This document shows, piece after piece, positions 11,701-26,700 of a stretch of 64,000 bases of DNA. The notes below the pieces were generated by a model that saw only the letters and a list, made by a program, of their open reading frames with translations, searched no databases and was not told the DNA's origin. Position 1 is the stretch's first letter; every line of letters begins with the position of its first letter. The DNA is from Spisula solida (Eukaryota > Mollusca > Bivalvia > Venerida > Mactridae), in assembly GCA_947247005.1 (NCBI GenBank), contig OX365955.1, forward strand, positions 38,729,822 through 38,793,821, given 5' to 3'. A program made the position numbers and the translations under genes.

Positions 11701-14700
11701 AGGATTTAAGAAAGAATGCTTCCGAATACATACGCTTGATACATTCGAGGTATTTTATCCTGTAAAAATGCCATACGGACCGTTCCGATTGGGTTACTAG
11801 AACACCAATATAATGTGGATTTGCCTTACAACACACAAAACCACACCAAATATAGCACCGAAAGCTTCTATAGCAGGTTATTGTAAACAAGGCCATGTAA
11901 TCGGTAACTGTATGTTTACAGGAGCTGATTCTGGAATCACGGCGGAGGATGTCATCTGTATACTAAAATACGAAAACGACTGTAATATGACGGCCAGGCA
12001 AGATAGCTGTAATGAATGTGACTTGAATCCTGCCCAGTACCAGTTTGGTTCCCAGTACATGGATTGTGCGGGCGACTGCTACCCAGGTATGTGCATTGAA
12101 TCCCGGTCAATACCAGTATGATTCCCGGTACATAGATTGTGCGGGCGACTGCTACCCAGGTATGTGCATTGAATCCCGGTCAATACCCGTATGATTCCCG
12201 GTACATGGATTGTGCGGGCGACTGCTACCCAGGTATGTGCATTGAATCCCGGTCAATATCCGTATGGTTCCCGGTACATGGATTGTGCGGGCGACTGCTA
12301 CCCAGGTATGTGCATTGAATCCCGATCAATACCCGTATGGTTCCCGGTACATGGATTGTGCGGGCGACTGCTACCTAGGTATGTGCATTGAATCCCGGTC
12401 AATACCCGTATGGTTCCCGGTACATGGATTGTGCGGGCGACTGCTACCCAGGTATGTGCATTGAATCCCGGTCAATACCCGTATGGTTCCCGGTACATGG
12501 ATTGTGCGGGCGACTGCTACCCAGGTATGTGACTTGAATCCCGACCAATACCCGTATGATTCCCAGTACATGGATTGTGCGGGCGACTGCTACCCAGGTA
12601 TGTTGAATCCTGACCAATACCCGTATGGGTCCCGGTACATGGATTGTGCGGGCGACTGCTACCCAGGTATGGTGAATCCCGAAAATACCCGTATGGTTCC
12701 CGGTACATGGATTGTGCGGGCGACTGCTACCCTGGTATGGTGAATCCCGAAAATACCCGTATGGTTCCCGGTACATGGATTGTGCGGGGGACTGCTACCC
12801 AGGTATGTGACTTGAATCCCGACCAATACCCGTATGGTTCCCGGTACATGGATTGTGCGGGCGACTGCTACCCAGGTATGGTGAATCCCGAAAATACCCG
12901 TATGGTTCCCGGTACATGGATTGTGTGGGCGACTGCTACCCAGGTATGGTGAATCTCGAAAATACCCGTATGGTTCCCAGTACATGGATTGTGCGGGGGA
13001 CTGCTACCCAGGTATGTGACTTGAATCCCGACCAATACCCGTATGGGTCCCGGTACATGGATTGTGCGGGCGACTGCTACCCAGGTATGGTGAATCCCGA
13101 AAATACCCGTATGGTTCCCGGTACATGGATTGTGTGGGCGACTGCTACCCAGGTATGTGACTTGAATCCCGACCAATACCCGTATGATTCCCAGTACATG
13201 GATTGTGCGGGCGACTGCTACCCAGGTATGTTGAATCCTGACCAATACACGTATGGTTCCCGGTACATGGATTGTGCGGGCGACTTCTACCAAGGTATGT
13301 GGAATCCCGAAAATACCCGTATGGTTCCCGGTACATGGATTGTGCGGGCGACTGCTACCCAGGTATGGTGAATCCCGAAAATACCCGTATGGTTCCCGGT
13401 ACATGGATTGTGCGGGGGACTGCTACCCAGGTATGTGACTTGAATCCCGACCAATACCCGTATGGTTCCCGGTACATGGATTGTGTGGACGACTGCTACC
13501 CAGGTATGTGACTTGAATCCCGACCAATACCCGTATGGTTCCCGGTCCATATGTTGTGCGGGCGGCTGCTACCGGGGTATGTTGGATGAAGACCAAACTA
13601 TCAACATCGGGTGCACGTGTTATATGAATATGTGGATATAACCTAATCATGAAGGTGTTGAGACTATAACATCCTCATACATCAGTGGTTAGTCAAGTTC
13701 CCAGACTTTCGGACGAAGAATACTCTGGTGAACGAGAATGAGACTATAAGCACTACCGACTGTTTTCAGAAAGACGAATTATGTTGTAACATATACACTG
13801 AACCACTTTTCTAATTGGTCACTTTTCAAACCGTAAATACGTTTAACACTGATCATAATGTTTGACGATATGTTGCACACAAACGTGTTATGCAATAGTC
13901 CTAATACTCAAATTATTAAAATCAAAATCACGCGCAAAGGCATGCGTGGTCATTTCATGCGATAAATTTTGCATTTTCGCCATCAAATGATATGATCGGA
14001 GTTAAAGGTATTTCGGGCTTGAAAACTGACCAATTAGAAAAGTGGTTGAGTGTACATCCATTCTTATATTCAGAACTTCCAACAAATACGTAAACTGTTT
14101 TTTGTTTGTTAACGCTTATGGGACTTGTTATTCAGAAGTAATTCTGTTACTTTACAACCATTGTAGATGATCCAGGGTCCATGTTGGTATTGGATGAATG
14201 TGATGTTTGTGGAGGAAATAACGATACATGTGGTCCCAAAGTCACACATCTTGACCTAGAGTTGATACCATCCACCAACAGTTTTGTATGTATATTTTGC
14301 TGGCTTAGAATAAGAAGGTCGTAAGTAAAAAAATCAATATTTTGAGAAAACAAGAAAAAGCTGTATGAAAACTACACATTTACTTGCGAAAAAAACAGGC
14401 TTTTTAAACAGTTTGGTTAACATTGCCCCTTCCGATTTCATAAAATTAGGCTCATAAGAAGCGTCTTGAGATGCAGATTTGAAATATGCATGAGTCTTAT
14501 AAGGTCGTAAGTAGTACTTACGACTTTCTAGTTCTAAGAAAGTGATATATCGAGGTGGACTTTATAATTGAAATTGACTCTTATATTTGTATGTTTAAGG
14601 ATCCATATAGAAAGGAACGTATAACAGTGTTGTTGAGTATAGCTCAGACAATGTGACCTGATCCTGACCTTTATGCATGAATATATTATAAGGTTCTTCC

Positions 14701-17700
14701 GTTGAATATATAAATTTCCACCAGTAAATCGTGCAATATCGGTCCTTGTGATTTGTGTTTGTATTACGCGTCTAGCTTCTTCCTGGTACTTCCCGCTTAT
14801 GAAAACATACAACCGGGATTATAAATATAGACAATATATCAGCTGTTAAAGATGCTAATAGAAGGTCGAGAGTCGTGTCAATTTGACAATATATCAGCTG
14901 TTAAAGATGCTAATAGAAGGTCGAGAGTCGTGTCAATTTTTTAGGACTATACATCTGTATCCAGAAATATCAAACCTTAATAATTAGTTTCAATTCAATA
15001 TCTAAATCACCGGCGAGGCACGACTTTCTCGCAGACATAAGTATATTCCGTGCATGAACCTTGAACTACATGTACATTCGTGCATAAAAGTCGAGTCACA
15101 GGCCCCAATTCCACGAAGTTATTGCTCAGCTAAGACAAAGGGATTCGACCCGATAAAAATATATTTCACATCTATACTATGAATATCTAAGACAGGGATC
15201 TATGTTTATGACTGGCCCTCATATACCCAACTCAACATTATGTCCAATATTTTAAACAAGCCGAATGCAATCATTTAATTTGCACAGCACACTTCAAGAC
15301 AATATAATATTATACATAAAAAATACAACTTTTATCAATACACGTACACAATGTCGCCTGTGTCCAGCATAGAATGCTCACAAAATGCGTAAAACCCGGT
15401 TTGACGACACAATCCTGCATAGACAGAAACTAGAAACGGCCTTCGATAAAGAAGAGAAACCATTATTGACTGAGACTGTTATTTTAATAACCTATTTTGT
15501 TGGTTCAAATACTTTCCTGTATACGAGTATACTAATTATATTGTTTCATCACAGTGAGATGCCAATTTAATACACAGAACCACTTTTCTAATTGGTCACT
15601 TTTCTAACCCCGAATACGTTTAATGAAATTTTTCACACAAACATTTTATGACATTGTCTTAACACTTAATTCATTAACAATCAAAATCATATTCCAAAGT
15701 ATATACTATGGTCAGTCATGCGATCAATGTTGAGACAATACATAATACCTGCTTGTGCAAATTATCATCAAATAATATAATCACAGTTAAGGTAATTCGT
15801 GTTTGAAAAGTGACCAATTATAAAAGTGTAGAGCAATACATAATGAGTCCGCTTTTAACAATTCAATTCAATTCAATTTATTAGCAAATTTAACTGAAAA
15901 GTTTGCTTAAAAGTTATAAACAGCTGAAGTAAAAACTTAGGTCTGTTATAATAAGCTCAAGTACGAAGTTCATTATTGTTCATTACTGTTGGATTTTCAT
16001 GAGCATTTCATACACAAATCACCTACTATAACATTTTTTAGCAATAAGTACACAGTTTCTGGCAGCAATCCACATCACAATACTATAATTGTAGTCATAT
16101 AATAAATTATAAGTAACAGTCTCAATTAAGCAATAAAACATAAGTGTTTAGTGGAATTGGGGCCAGGACCCGATCTCCCGAAGCATCTCAAGTAGAAATG
16201 AGATTTTGCTCAAATCGGAGTCTGAATTTGAGATAACAATGAAGATCGAAATTTCTAAATTTTACTGTAATAAACTCAGAATAATGATTTTGTTTTGTTA
16301 TACCAACTTAGAGTACAATTTCGCATGAAAACTATCTCAAACCATCAGTGACAAAATTTGAGTTGAGATTGAGCTCAGATTGAGATGTTTCGGGAGATTG
16401 GGGCCAGGTCGATATGACGGCATGCATTATACTCATATATCTATTTATCTTCAGGATTTTAATATCAATGGAACATCTTTCTTGACCACTGACATACAAA
16501 TTCTACGTATTCGTGTCAATATTGGCCAATTTAGTAAAACAAAAAAAGTGAGAGGAACATTGGAAAAAGTGACTACACACACAGGAGAAATGATGACAAT
16601 ACGAACAGGGACCATTTTTCCTGGTAAGTTCTAGTTGGGACACCGGATGAATTACTCTTGTGGTATAAACTATAATTAATGCATCAAAATCTACCCAGTT
16701 GTTTGTGAGAGCGCAGTCAAGCTCGCTGTATTTTTTATCCTACTTTTATAATTATCGAACAAACAGCGTCTCATCAAGAACATAAGTAGTATCTTCAACA
16801 CAAGCATCATCAACAAAACCGGCTTTATTATTATACAATTAACAACGAGCACATACTTACAACCGTCAACATATTCAAATACAACAAGTTCAAAATCAAC
16901 ACCGACAACACGATCATTATCAGTCAATCTCATTAAAATTATACCCTTATTACGGTTCACTGCTTTACGCTGATATTGGACCAGACGACACTCTGTTTGG
17001 GAATCAAATCGCTTCTTTCACAAAAGTGAAAAAGAGGTTAAAGTCTGCTGAGGCGGCTAGATATAATTTCATTGGACCAACTACCGTGACGCCATTTTGT
17101 GCCAGAGAGGTCATTTGAACATTACCTCTAACTTGTCGAGTGTAGTCAGATCTCTAACAGCGTAAAGGAATGGAGCAACTGTTAGGGTCTGATTTTAATG
17201 AGATGGATCATCAGTTATAGCATCATCATCACCGATAACACAGCCAATGTATGAAATACGAACCAACGATGCAAATCACATGGTAGCTGCAACTGCCGTT
17301 CCTTTATACAACATAATTGTTAAATTATGCACGCGTTTCTCATTTCACACTGATACCGTCAGTTTCCATTAGAATATCTATTCACCATGCATACATATCT
17401 ATACATAATTCATGTAGATGCTATACTCAGATAGGTTGATATTTGTTTGAAAGTGTCATGGAATATTGAACAAAATGTAGTAGTTGGATCATTTGTTAAA
17501 GTCAGGTATATTGTTGATGGTTTGCTAGACGTCATGCAGTGGCGAACTATCGATTTAATCAATATTTAAGTGATTCATTAAAACCAGTGTATTAGATCAT
17601 CAGTTTGTGAATATTACACTATGTCACGGATATACACAGAACGGATAAGCAGGTCTAAAAAAAGCCTAGTTATGACCTGACTACCCATAATGCATTGCGC

Positions 17701-20700
17701 GCTTCGGTAAGCACGATAATTGTGAACATGACTTATCCAAAAGAAATCTTTTTTTCGTGTCAAAACCACAAAACTAAGTGGTTTGATCATTTTCAACAAA
17801 TAGAGGACACCCCAAAGATCACAAAAAATATTGATTTATAAGAAAAACAGTCGTAAATAAGTTTCCTTAGGGGTTTAAAAAAGTAAATATCGGAAGCAAT
17901 CCAAAACCCGTCGATTGAAAATTTATCGATCAGGATAGGTCACAGAAAATGTGGTCTATGTCACAATTGACAGATGAATCGTCCAAACTATCTATACAAA
18001 AACTTTCCAAACACATAAGGGAACAAATAAATTCCCATCTTTGCTTATTTTGACGAAGAGTTGCTTTAAATGAAAACAAATATCACATTGACAAATTAGG
18101 CTGAATTGATGAAATAATCCAAGATGGCGGCGGCTAGCGGGGAAAAATAGCGCCAACTTGAGAATCTCGCCAAGTCTCGTTAAGTCTCGTACAAGTAAGC
18201 CGATCGCGATATTTCATTCCAGTATGGCGGCCTATATAGGAAATATAGTGGGGGTCGAATGAGTTGCTTTTCCGTCTAATGTATTTCCGTGACTATGTTA
18301 AGAGTAATGACAGAGTGTTATATTTTTGGTCAGCGATTTTAGGCCACGGGTTGTGAAAAGGTATATTTTTTACAAGAAACTTGTATATCTGAACCCTTTG
18401 CAAGCGAAACTCTAAACTAAGCAACTTTAAAAGGCAAACTTTTTTTTGTTCTTAGTTCTATCTTTACGGTCACCCGAAAAATATAAAATTACCTTAAAAT
18501 CTAGTCGAGAAAAACTGTTATAAGCTTGCAAATTCATCATCATGAATGTGGCCTTCCATAGATATAACACGTTTAAGATACCTTTTAACAGATCAGCCAG
18601 ACGCACCAATTCCCTTTAGGAAAAAGTCATTTCGCTAGCTTAGAATCCGAAGATCTTAAGTTCAAAATCGATATTTTGAGAAAACAAGAAAAACTGTCTG
18701 AAAACATCTTTTAACATATGGAAAAACAAGCTTTGGTCAACATGACCGTTTCCGATTTTCGTGAAAATAGGCTCATAAAATTTATTTCCCGTCGGTTAAG
18801 CGAAGCGAATTAGACGGGAAATGATTGGTTAAGATCTTGTCATTGCACCAATCAGGAGTAAAAACTGTTGTTATGTTGGTAACCACGACGCACGAGTTGT
18901 CGTGCGTAGCGTTGTACGTTTTTTGGTCATTCAGCTTTGGGCATTGGAGTTATAAGTACAAATTTTAATTTTTAAAAAGTTCGGAAAAGTGATGTGTGGT
19001 TCGTGCTATATATTATATATATTGTTTGCATAGTGTTGATATATGTAAAAGGGAATCATGTCATGCATGTATATAATGTGGGAGATTATGTTGATAATTA
19101 TGTTAATGTGTGATGTTGTACACGAGTAACTTGCCCAAGTGCTTATATATATGAATATATACAGAGTTATGTTGTTTTATGTAGTATAGATCTGTGAAAG
19201 TCACAGGAAAAGCGCATTGTGATTCAGATTTCAGTCTAATAACGACCAGCGATTTAACTGACAAGGGAGATAGTCTCTGTGTATTTACTATTGTATCTCA
19301 TATAAGATTTATTCAACCTTGTTTTAGGTGAATATGAGATTGGAGCAAGAACTGGTGACACTGGCAAGGAATATGAAGATCATGATGGACCAATGTTGAC
19401 AGTCTACAATGAAAATGGTCAATCATTTAAATCAATACCTTGTCAAATTTTAGAATAATTGGGAAACTGGCGTCTCTTCTCTCTTATACCATCGTGGCGA
19501 TGGATAACATCAGAAATGAAGTGTCGAGAGTGATTGATATAAGATGGAAAAACTTGTTTCACAATCGACATTAAATAAATTAGTATAAACTAGTGTTCGT
19601 AAATAAAGTTTTTGAATGAATGTTAAATCAACTACCTCTTAATATAATTATGAACATTCATTTTTTCACTAGCCTTTTTTCCTTCAAATCTTACCTTTGG
19701 AGAGCTACTACCTCTTAATTACGACTACCCTTTGTAGCTCCTATTTTGTGTTGCTTTATAGAGGTTATACATGTACTGTATAGTATATATTATTATTGTT
19801 GTTCTTTACAATCCAATATATGAAACGTTGTTCATATGTATTCATATGTATTTTGCGCTGCATTTACTATGTAACGTCTTTTGGCGCCACCGCGTTATTA
19901 TGCATGACGTTACGTCATCATTGTTTTTGTATATATAATAATCATTACCTGAAGAAGCCTTCTGGGCGAAACGTTGTAGTCTAATGAATATACATTAAAT
20001 GTTATTCGTGTTTGGTGGTTTCTCTCTATCTTTGATATCACCACGGACCCTACGTACGTGTATTACGTTTATTTCTCTGATTCCATGGATGAGTTAAACG
20101 GAAAATGAAAACACAACGAACATGATATGGTTATTGAAGTTTATACTAATGTATTTAACTAAAGGTCTATTGTGAAACAGTTTTTTCCAACTTATATTAA
20201 TCTCACTCGACACCTCATTTCTGATGTTATCCATATGGTTATTGTGATTCTCGATTGCCAATATTCAATGACCAGTCCTACTCGATCGTGTAACATTCTG
20301 TACAGATGTTTGAGACTAGCAATATACGAGTACTTTAAGGCAATACAACGCAATATGTTAATGTATTCGTTGAAATACGAGAGTTGTTCAACTTATATTT
20401 GAAAATAATTGAACATCCAGTATTTTTATGAATTTCACAACGAAATCGAATTGTTTCTATGCAATTGTGTACATGTATAGTAATGTATCAAGTGATATAA
20501 TTAAACACTGTAGAATTTAATATCCTTAAAACAAAATCAACTATTTTATAGAGGGTGTTGATTTTGCCCTTTTGAAGACCAAAACCTCCAAGTGCTGATG
20601 CTTACAAATATCTTCTCTAATAGACGTATTAATATTCTCCAGATTTAACATTCTAGTGATGCTTCACCAGGAGACTTCGGTATCCACTGTTTGGATGCAA

Positions 20701-23700
20701 TGTACGTTCCTGTCTAATTCACAAGGTTCTTCATGATATGTTTGTGGGGCGACAGGAGGTTCAGTGTTGGTGAAACACACTGTTTTTGGCATGTCACCAG
20801 GAAAAGGATGTGTGACATTTTTATGGATTTTCACAAACCTTTTGCATGAATAAAATATGCGTCCCTTTTGTCACCTTTTCAATCAATGTGTGTGTCGTGT
20901 TTCAATAACATCAAACACAAGACCATGTCATGAAGACGGGCGCGAACACATAACGCTTAACTAACTTCAACTTATGCCTATCATCATGGCCCTTTTTAAG
21001 ATAGCAGACTCTGTCTATATAATAACTTCCTCTAAGATACAACTTATGCCTATCATCATGGCCCTTTTTAAGATAGCAGACTCTGTCTATATAATAACTT
21101 CCTCTAAGATACAACTTATGCCTATCATCATGGCCCTTTTTAAGATAGCAGACTCTGTCTATATAACAACTTCCTCTAAGATAAACATTAACTCCTCAGA
21201 GGCGACACACTGTTTTCCCATCCCTGTTCATAAAAAAACCTTGTATAGTCACTAGAGGGCTCAATTTTAGCCTAATCCTTATGAAACTTGGTCAGAGTGA
21301 TCAGCTCAACAAAATCTAGGTCAAGTCGTAGTCGCATTTACAGCCTCCAAGATCTTTGTCTGCGCTCTTTGTTATGCTTGGCATTCAGCCAATGAACACC
21401 TCATTTTCTGAAATTCTGCATCTATCATTTTCGAAAAAGTTCGAATGAAAGTTGCTATCGATACTTCTACGTTGCTGCCAACCACCTTTAGGTTATTTGA
21501 TTGTTCCTAGATATCACAGAACGAATGGGCATGGCGATTGCAGGTTTCGTCAATTTTCGGTGATTTTTGATATTAGGTGCCCTTTCGCCAAAATGAGCAG
21601 ATGAACGCATATCACTCTTCATATGACAAAGATTACTAATTGTCTTCACAGACATGGGTAATTCATAATCTATCAACACTTTATTAATCTTCTATAGGGT
21701 ATGTATGTCGTTAAGAAAAACACAAAAACAACGCCCTCTACAATATGGTTGATTTTGTTTAGAAAAATAGTGCAAATAATATAAGATGAACTAAGGCAAA
21801 GCCTAATAGGGGATGTAATCTTAGATATTGAATAAATTTAATGCTCAAAAATATTTGCAGATACATTAAGTAAATTAGTGTTTATACTACTTAACACATG
21901 TTCTTAAATGTTTCAATAAAAGTAAATAGATTTTATTGCGTTAGTATGACAAAATTCGATGTTCAGTTTTGTTCAAATATAAGTTGAAGACCTCTCGTAG
22001 TCCGTTACGGGTTGTTTCTAGAACTGTATCACAGTATTTTCTTTGTCAAAATGACCTCACTGTACGATTTGTTTTGATTTTCTTTCAAATGTACAAGTTT
22101 GTTTATCGCTTATTCTATTAATACGAAATTGAAGTGTTCACGATAAACATGTATATGTAGCTCAGAGAATTTGACATGATCTTGACCTTTATGCATGAAT
22201 ATATTACAAGGTTCTTGCGTCAAATATATAAATTTCCGAGAGCAAATCGTGCAATATCGGTCCTTTAGATTTTTGTTGGTATAACTCCCCGAGCGTCTTC
22301 GTGATACTTCCCGCTTATGAAAACACACAAACGGGATTCTAAATATAGAAGGTCAAGAGTCGTGTCAAATTCTCCGGACCATACTTGTAATAGTTGCGTT
22401 TTTTCTTGTCAACCAGAGTATAGTGTTTGAGTATTTATTGCAAAGGCATAGGCTTTATCCATTTTAGATTTTGACGTAACGTCAATATTGCCCAATGAAC
22501 AAGACGTGGATGGAACAACGGACGTTAATGTTACACTTCAACTGTCCCCGAGTACAGGAAACGATATAAAAGATCTATATGACGTAACCGAGGAATTCAC
22601 ATGTTTTGTAAGAGGTAGAGAGCATCAATTTAATTATTTGGAACGAGTGTGTGGCCTCCGTAGCTCAGTGGTTAGCGCGCTTGCCGCCTATTCTGTTCGA
22701 ATCCGGATGGAGACACACATATGCCCACCAAATTAAGGCTATGCTTGGCATGTACAACAAGAATAGTACATGCTCGTAATATTTGCAAGTGTTGCAATCG
22801 CACTGTGTAACCGTATGTCAAAAGTTGCTTGTGGTACTCTTTTATGTGAATCAAGTGAATTCACTCTATCACGCAACCATTTACTATAATTTTATACAGT
22901 GAAGTTCCGCTAATAGGACCACTTCAATTATTTCGAAATCATGCAGATTTTTGCAATGTTGTGGTCCCAAAGTATTAAATTTAGAACAAAATGTGTCCCC
23001 TATTAAGACCGATTCGCTAATAAGACCACTTTTCTACAGGTCTTATTAGCGGAACTTCACTGTAATACATATATGCTACGTAACAGAATCCTACAATTGG
23101 TCAACAGTGTATTGAACTGGGACTTGGGCAGTCCATTTTCTCGTCCAGTTGTGTGTTGAACATTGTGCTGGGCAATGGTGGCATGTGATGTTTTTATGTT
23201 CTCTGTTCTCGGCTGGTTAAGTTGAGTGCTGCCTTTCCCGTCCGACTTTCTATCATTTTCTCAATTTTGTATGATTTGTTGCAAGATTACTTTCACGTTT
23301 TAGACACTATGAACATAGATGTTGTTGATGATGCAGAGACACCTATCGTTAGTACCTATGCCGAGGACGAAAACACGGTAACTTGTGTCTTACCTATCCC
23401 TGAAGAACCTACTAGGAACTATGTATGCGTGTCGTTTAATGGACGACATATTATCAATTGTCAAAGCATGACATATTTCGAGGTTGCTCCTGCGCTTGAA
23501 GAAGACCTTATCAGATTTGACGCTTCAGGTTAGTGAAACAGTTTGGTAACTCGTGAATAAAAAACAAAACCACGTACGATTGCATGTGTGACAAGCGTGT
23601 GGTCTATCCACTCCGCAGATTTTAAGGGTTTGCGTGGACGTACAGGAACATACGGAAAAAATATTATTTGACTGCGTTTGATGTTTGTACAAATCAGCGG

Positions 23701-26700
23701 GTAGTTTTCTATTTCTTATAAATTAAGTTACAGAATGCTAGGGCGATAAATACATTTTTTCAGACGGTGTGGAGAAAACTTTCTTATTGAGTACATGTAC
23801 ACTGTTCGGTTATTTATAGATATATTGCACTATATATATAGATCTATAAGTTTTTTTCTATTCTCAGGAAGTGGTTTGTTCTTGATATTTGATAAAAAGC
23901 TTGACGTGAACGGCGATCTATTATGTACGTCATACTTCGTGGATGTGACGTCACTAGGCGTGGGACCAGAATGTCTTCTTAGTGGTGATAGACTAAGACT
24001 GTCTGTAAATCTTGGACAAGCCGCTTCGATCGAACTAGGTAGGCCTATGCACCAGATTTAGTTTCATAACGGACACAGTATATGTAATCAGTATTGAGCG
24101 GTCACTGGCCAGTCAGTAAAGGGACATATCTAATATTGTGTGTTCAATATGCTCTATCGGTTTAGTGTGAATGATTTATTTGTCGTAACTTACGGCATGA
24201 CACAGGGTGTGTTTTTATTTAATATTTGGTGCAAGAAATGCATTTCACACTTTCTGGTGAAAACATTGAACTTAGTCTTATCGTGGGAACCACTCAAACA
24301 TCCTTTTAAGCAGATGACCGTTTAATAGAGTGATAGTTAAACTCAGGTGACCACTGTCAGAGGTTTGACTGTATGTTATGTCGAAATAGATAATACTTAT
24401 ATAATATTGTCTTACATCTACCTCAAATAACACCAACGTGTAGGCACACAAATAATTCACTGTATGAAATGAAAATTCGTTAAACTTGATGTCTTAGTCG
24501 TGTCTGAAGAAAAAAAAACAGTGCTGTGAAATAATATTCACGATGTCAAAAGTTCGCGATTTTGAAGTGCACTTATCAATGTTTTCCCCAGAGATAAACC
24601 CTGTCGTCACAGGCAGTGGGAATTGGACTTGGTCGGTATTATATGGACTGGGGACGGGAATTAGACAGTCACCTTTTTTGTCATGAAAATCTACCAAAGA
24701 ATATTTGACGTCAAGAACAACCTGTCCCCAAGGAATCAGACAGGACTATCTGCACATGGGAGGGAAATTTGATAACCAATTTCCAAAAATGTCTAATTCC
24801 CCTATATAATCCCCCTCTGGGGGATAACATGGACAAGTGCATATTAAGTAGTTTGCGATTTTAAACTTCAGAAAGAAATACCTTCTGTGTTTAACTGCTA
24901 TAATGGCTTTAGTGCACGAGCACAAACTTTCGCGGAATTATCAAATTCGCGATTATAGCGATATTTTTCCTTCGCGAAAATTTCTGATTTTACAGTATAA
25001 GTTACTTATCGAGTTTAGGAATGCAGCTTATCCTATCCCTCGCGAAAATTTCGGAGTTTACAGTGTATAAGTTACTTATCGAGTTTAGGAATGCAGCTTA
25101 TCTTATCCCTCACGAATATTGTGGAGTTTACAGTATACATACTGGGAGTGTTTATAATGTAATACACGTTGAAATGATTGTGTGAATGTAGGTGAGACAC
25201 TTGTTCTGAAAGCTGGTCTGAAGACTAACGGGGTATACGTCCGTGAGACAGATGCTATAACAGTTACTGTGGCTCCAAATGCCGATGGTGGTGGTGGAGG
25301 TGACGGTGGTGATGATGGGGTCATTGTGATTAACCCTCGGAATATGTGGAAGACTCTGTTTACAAATTTAGCTGATCCGGAGGTGACATTCGATATTACC
25401 ATTGTGGAATCACCAGGTTCAAGGGGAGCGAAGGAAATAACCTGGACACTTAATGATATTATTATAGGTACTGTTACATTTTGTTTATATTTCTGAGTAA
25501 ATCAAGCACTAAATAAGCCACAACCAATTGTAATGTTTGATGGTGTGTAGGGCGTGGATACCCGTATCCGGGTACGTTTCGTTGGGTACCCGAATACAAG
25601 TTAAATACTCGTTATCCGAATACATGTTAAATACACATTACCCGAATACATGTTAAATACACGTTACACGAATACATGTTAAATACCCGTTACCCGAATA
25701 CATGTTAAATACCCGTTACCCGAATACATGTTAAATACCCATTACCCGAATACATGTTAAATACCCGTTACCCGAATACATGTTAAATACCCATTACCCG
25801 AATACATGTTAAATACCCGTTACCCGAATACATGTTAAATACCCGTTACCCGAATACATGTTAAATACCCATTACCCGAATACATGTTAAATACCCGTTA
25901 CCCGAATACATGTTAAATACACATTACCCGAATACATGTTAAATACACGTATCACGAATACATGTTAAATACCCGTTACCCGAATACATGTTAAATACCC
26001 GTTACCCGAATACATGTTAAATACCCATTACCCGAATACATGTTAAATACCCGTTACCCTAATACATGTTAAATACTCGTTACCCGATTACATGTTAAAT
26101 ACTCGTTTCCCGATGACATGGTAAATACTCGTTACCCGAATACATGTTAAATACTCGTTTCCCGATGACATGTTAAATACTCGTTACCCGATTACATGTT
26201 AAATACCCGAATACATGTTAAATACCCGTTACACGAATACATGTTAATACTCGTTACCCGAACACATGTTAAATATCCCCGTTACCTATCCATATGAAAT
26301 GCATTTGCTATCAAGCTTTAGCGCAAAGCCAATTTCCAATAGTAATACTAGTATAAATCCGAATGCGTAAAAAATATGCTGCCAATAATTTACTTGCAGA
26401 CCCACCATAATTACACACTACTTTACATTCTGAGCTCGCAGGTGCACCGTTACCATAGCAACATACCAACTGGCTTTCTTAGAACATATTATATTGGGAT
26501 TCGAACATTGAACGGCACACTTAGTGTACACTTGTATTATGTTAACTGATTCTTTGGCGATATTGTACCATGGTTGTTAACAATAAGGAGGTTGCGAAAT
26601 TGTACGTGTTCGGCCACGTTCATGCGAGGAGAATTACGTCATTGAGGTGTGAGTAGTTTCGGAAAATAAAGAACACGCGACAGACCAAATTAGACTCAGT

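Noticed and set aside
11462..11896. 144-codon minus-strand frame with KSYAEENGPKKID
   Set aside because: It lies mostly inside a 359-bp MITE with target duplications and overlaps exon 3 upstream sequence. Treated as part of the mobile element.
12868..13404. Long open frames (up to 178 codons) on both strands in the exon 3 array
   Set aside because: They arise because 68 and 73 bp units rarely contain stops in some frames. Peptides only repeat PHNPCTGNHTGI or DCAGDCYPGM, and no start, acceptor or end supports a gene.
18115..18140. YY1-type promoter motif AAGATGGCGGC
   Set aside because: A similar CCAAGATGGCGG occurs at 44211 in non-coding sequence. No exon follows either, so it looks repeat-borne.
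22608..22613. Strong donor GTAAGA inside long-form exon 6
   Set aside because: Using it would join to the next exon in the wrong phase and give an immediate stop; GTAGAG at 22615 keeps the frame.
25182..25496. Open frame extending past exon 9 into the intron
   Set aside because: The extension after 25467 is a short read-through to a stop. Donor GTACTG and the phase of the next exon support ending at 25467.
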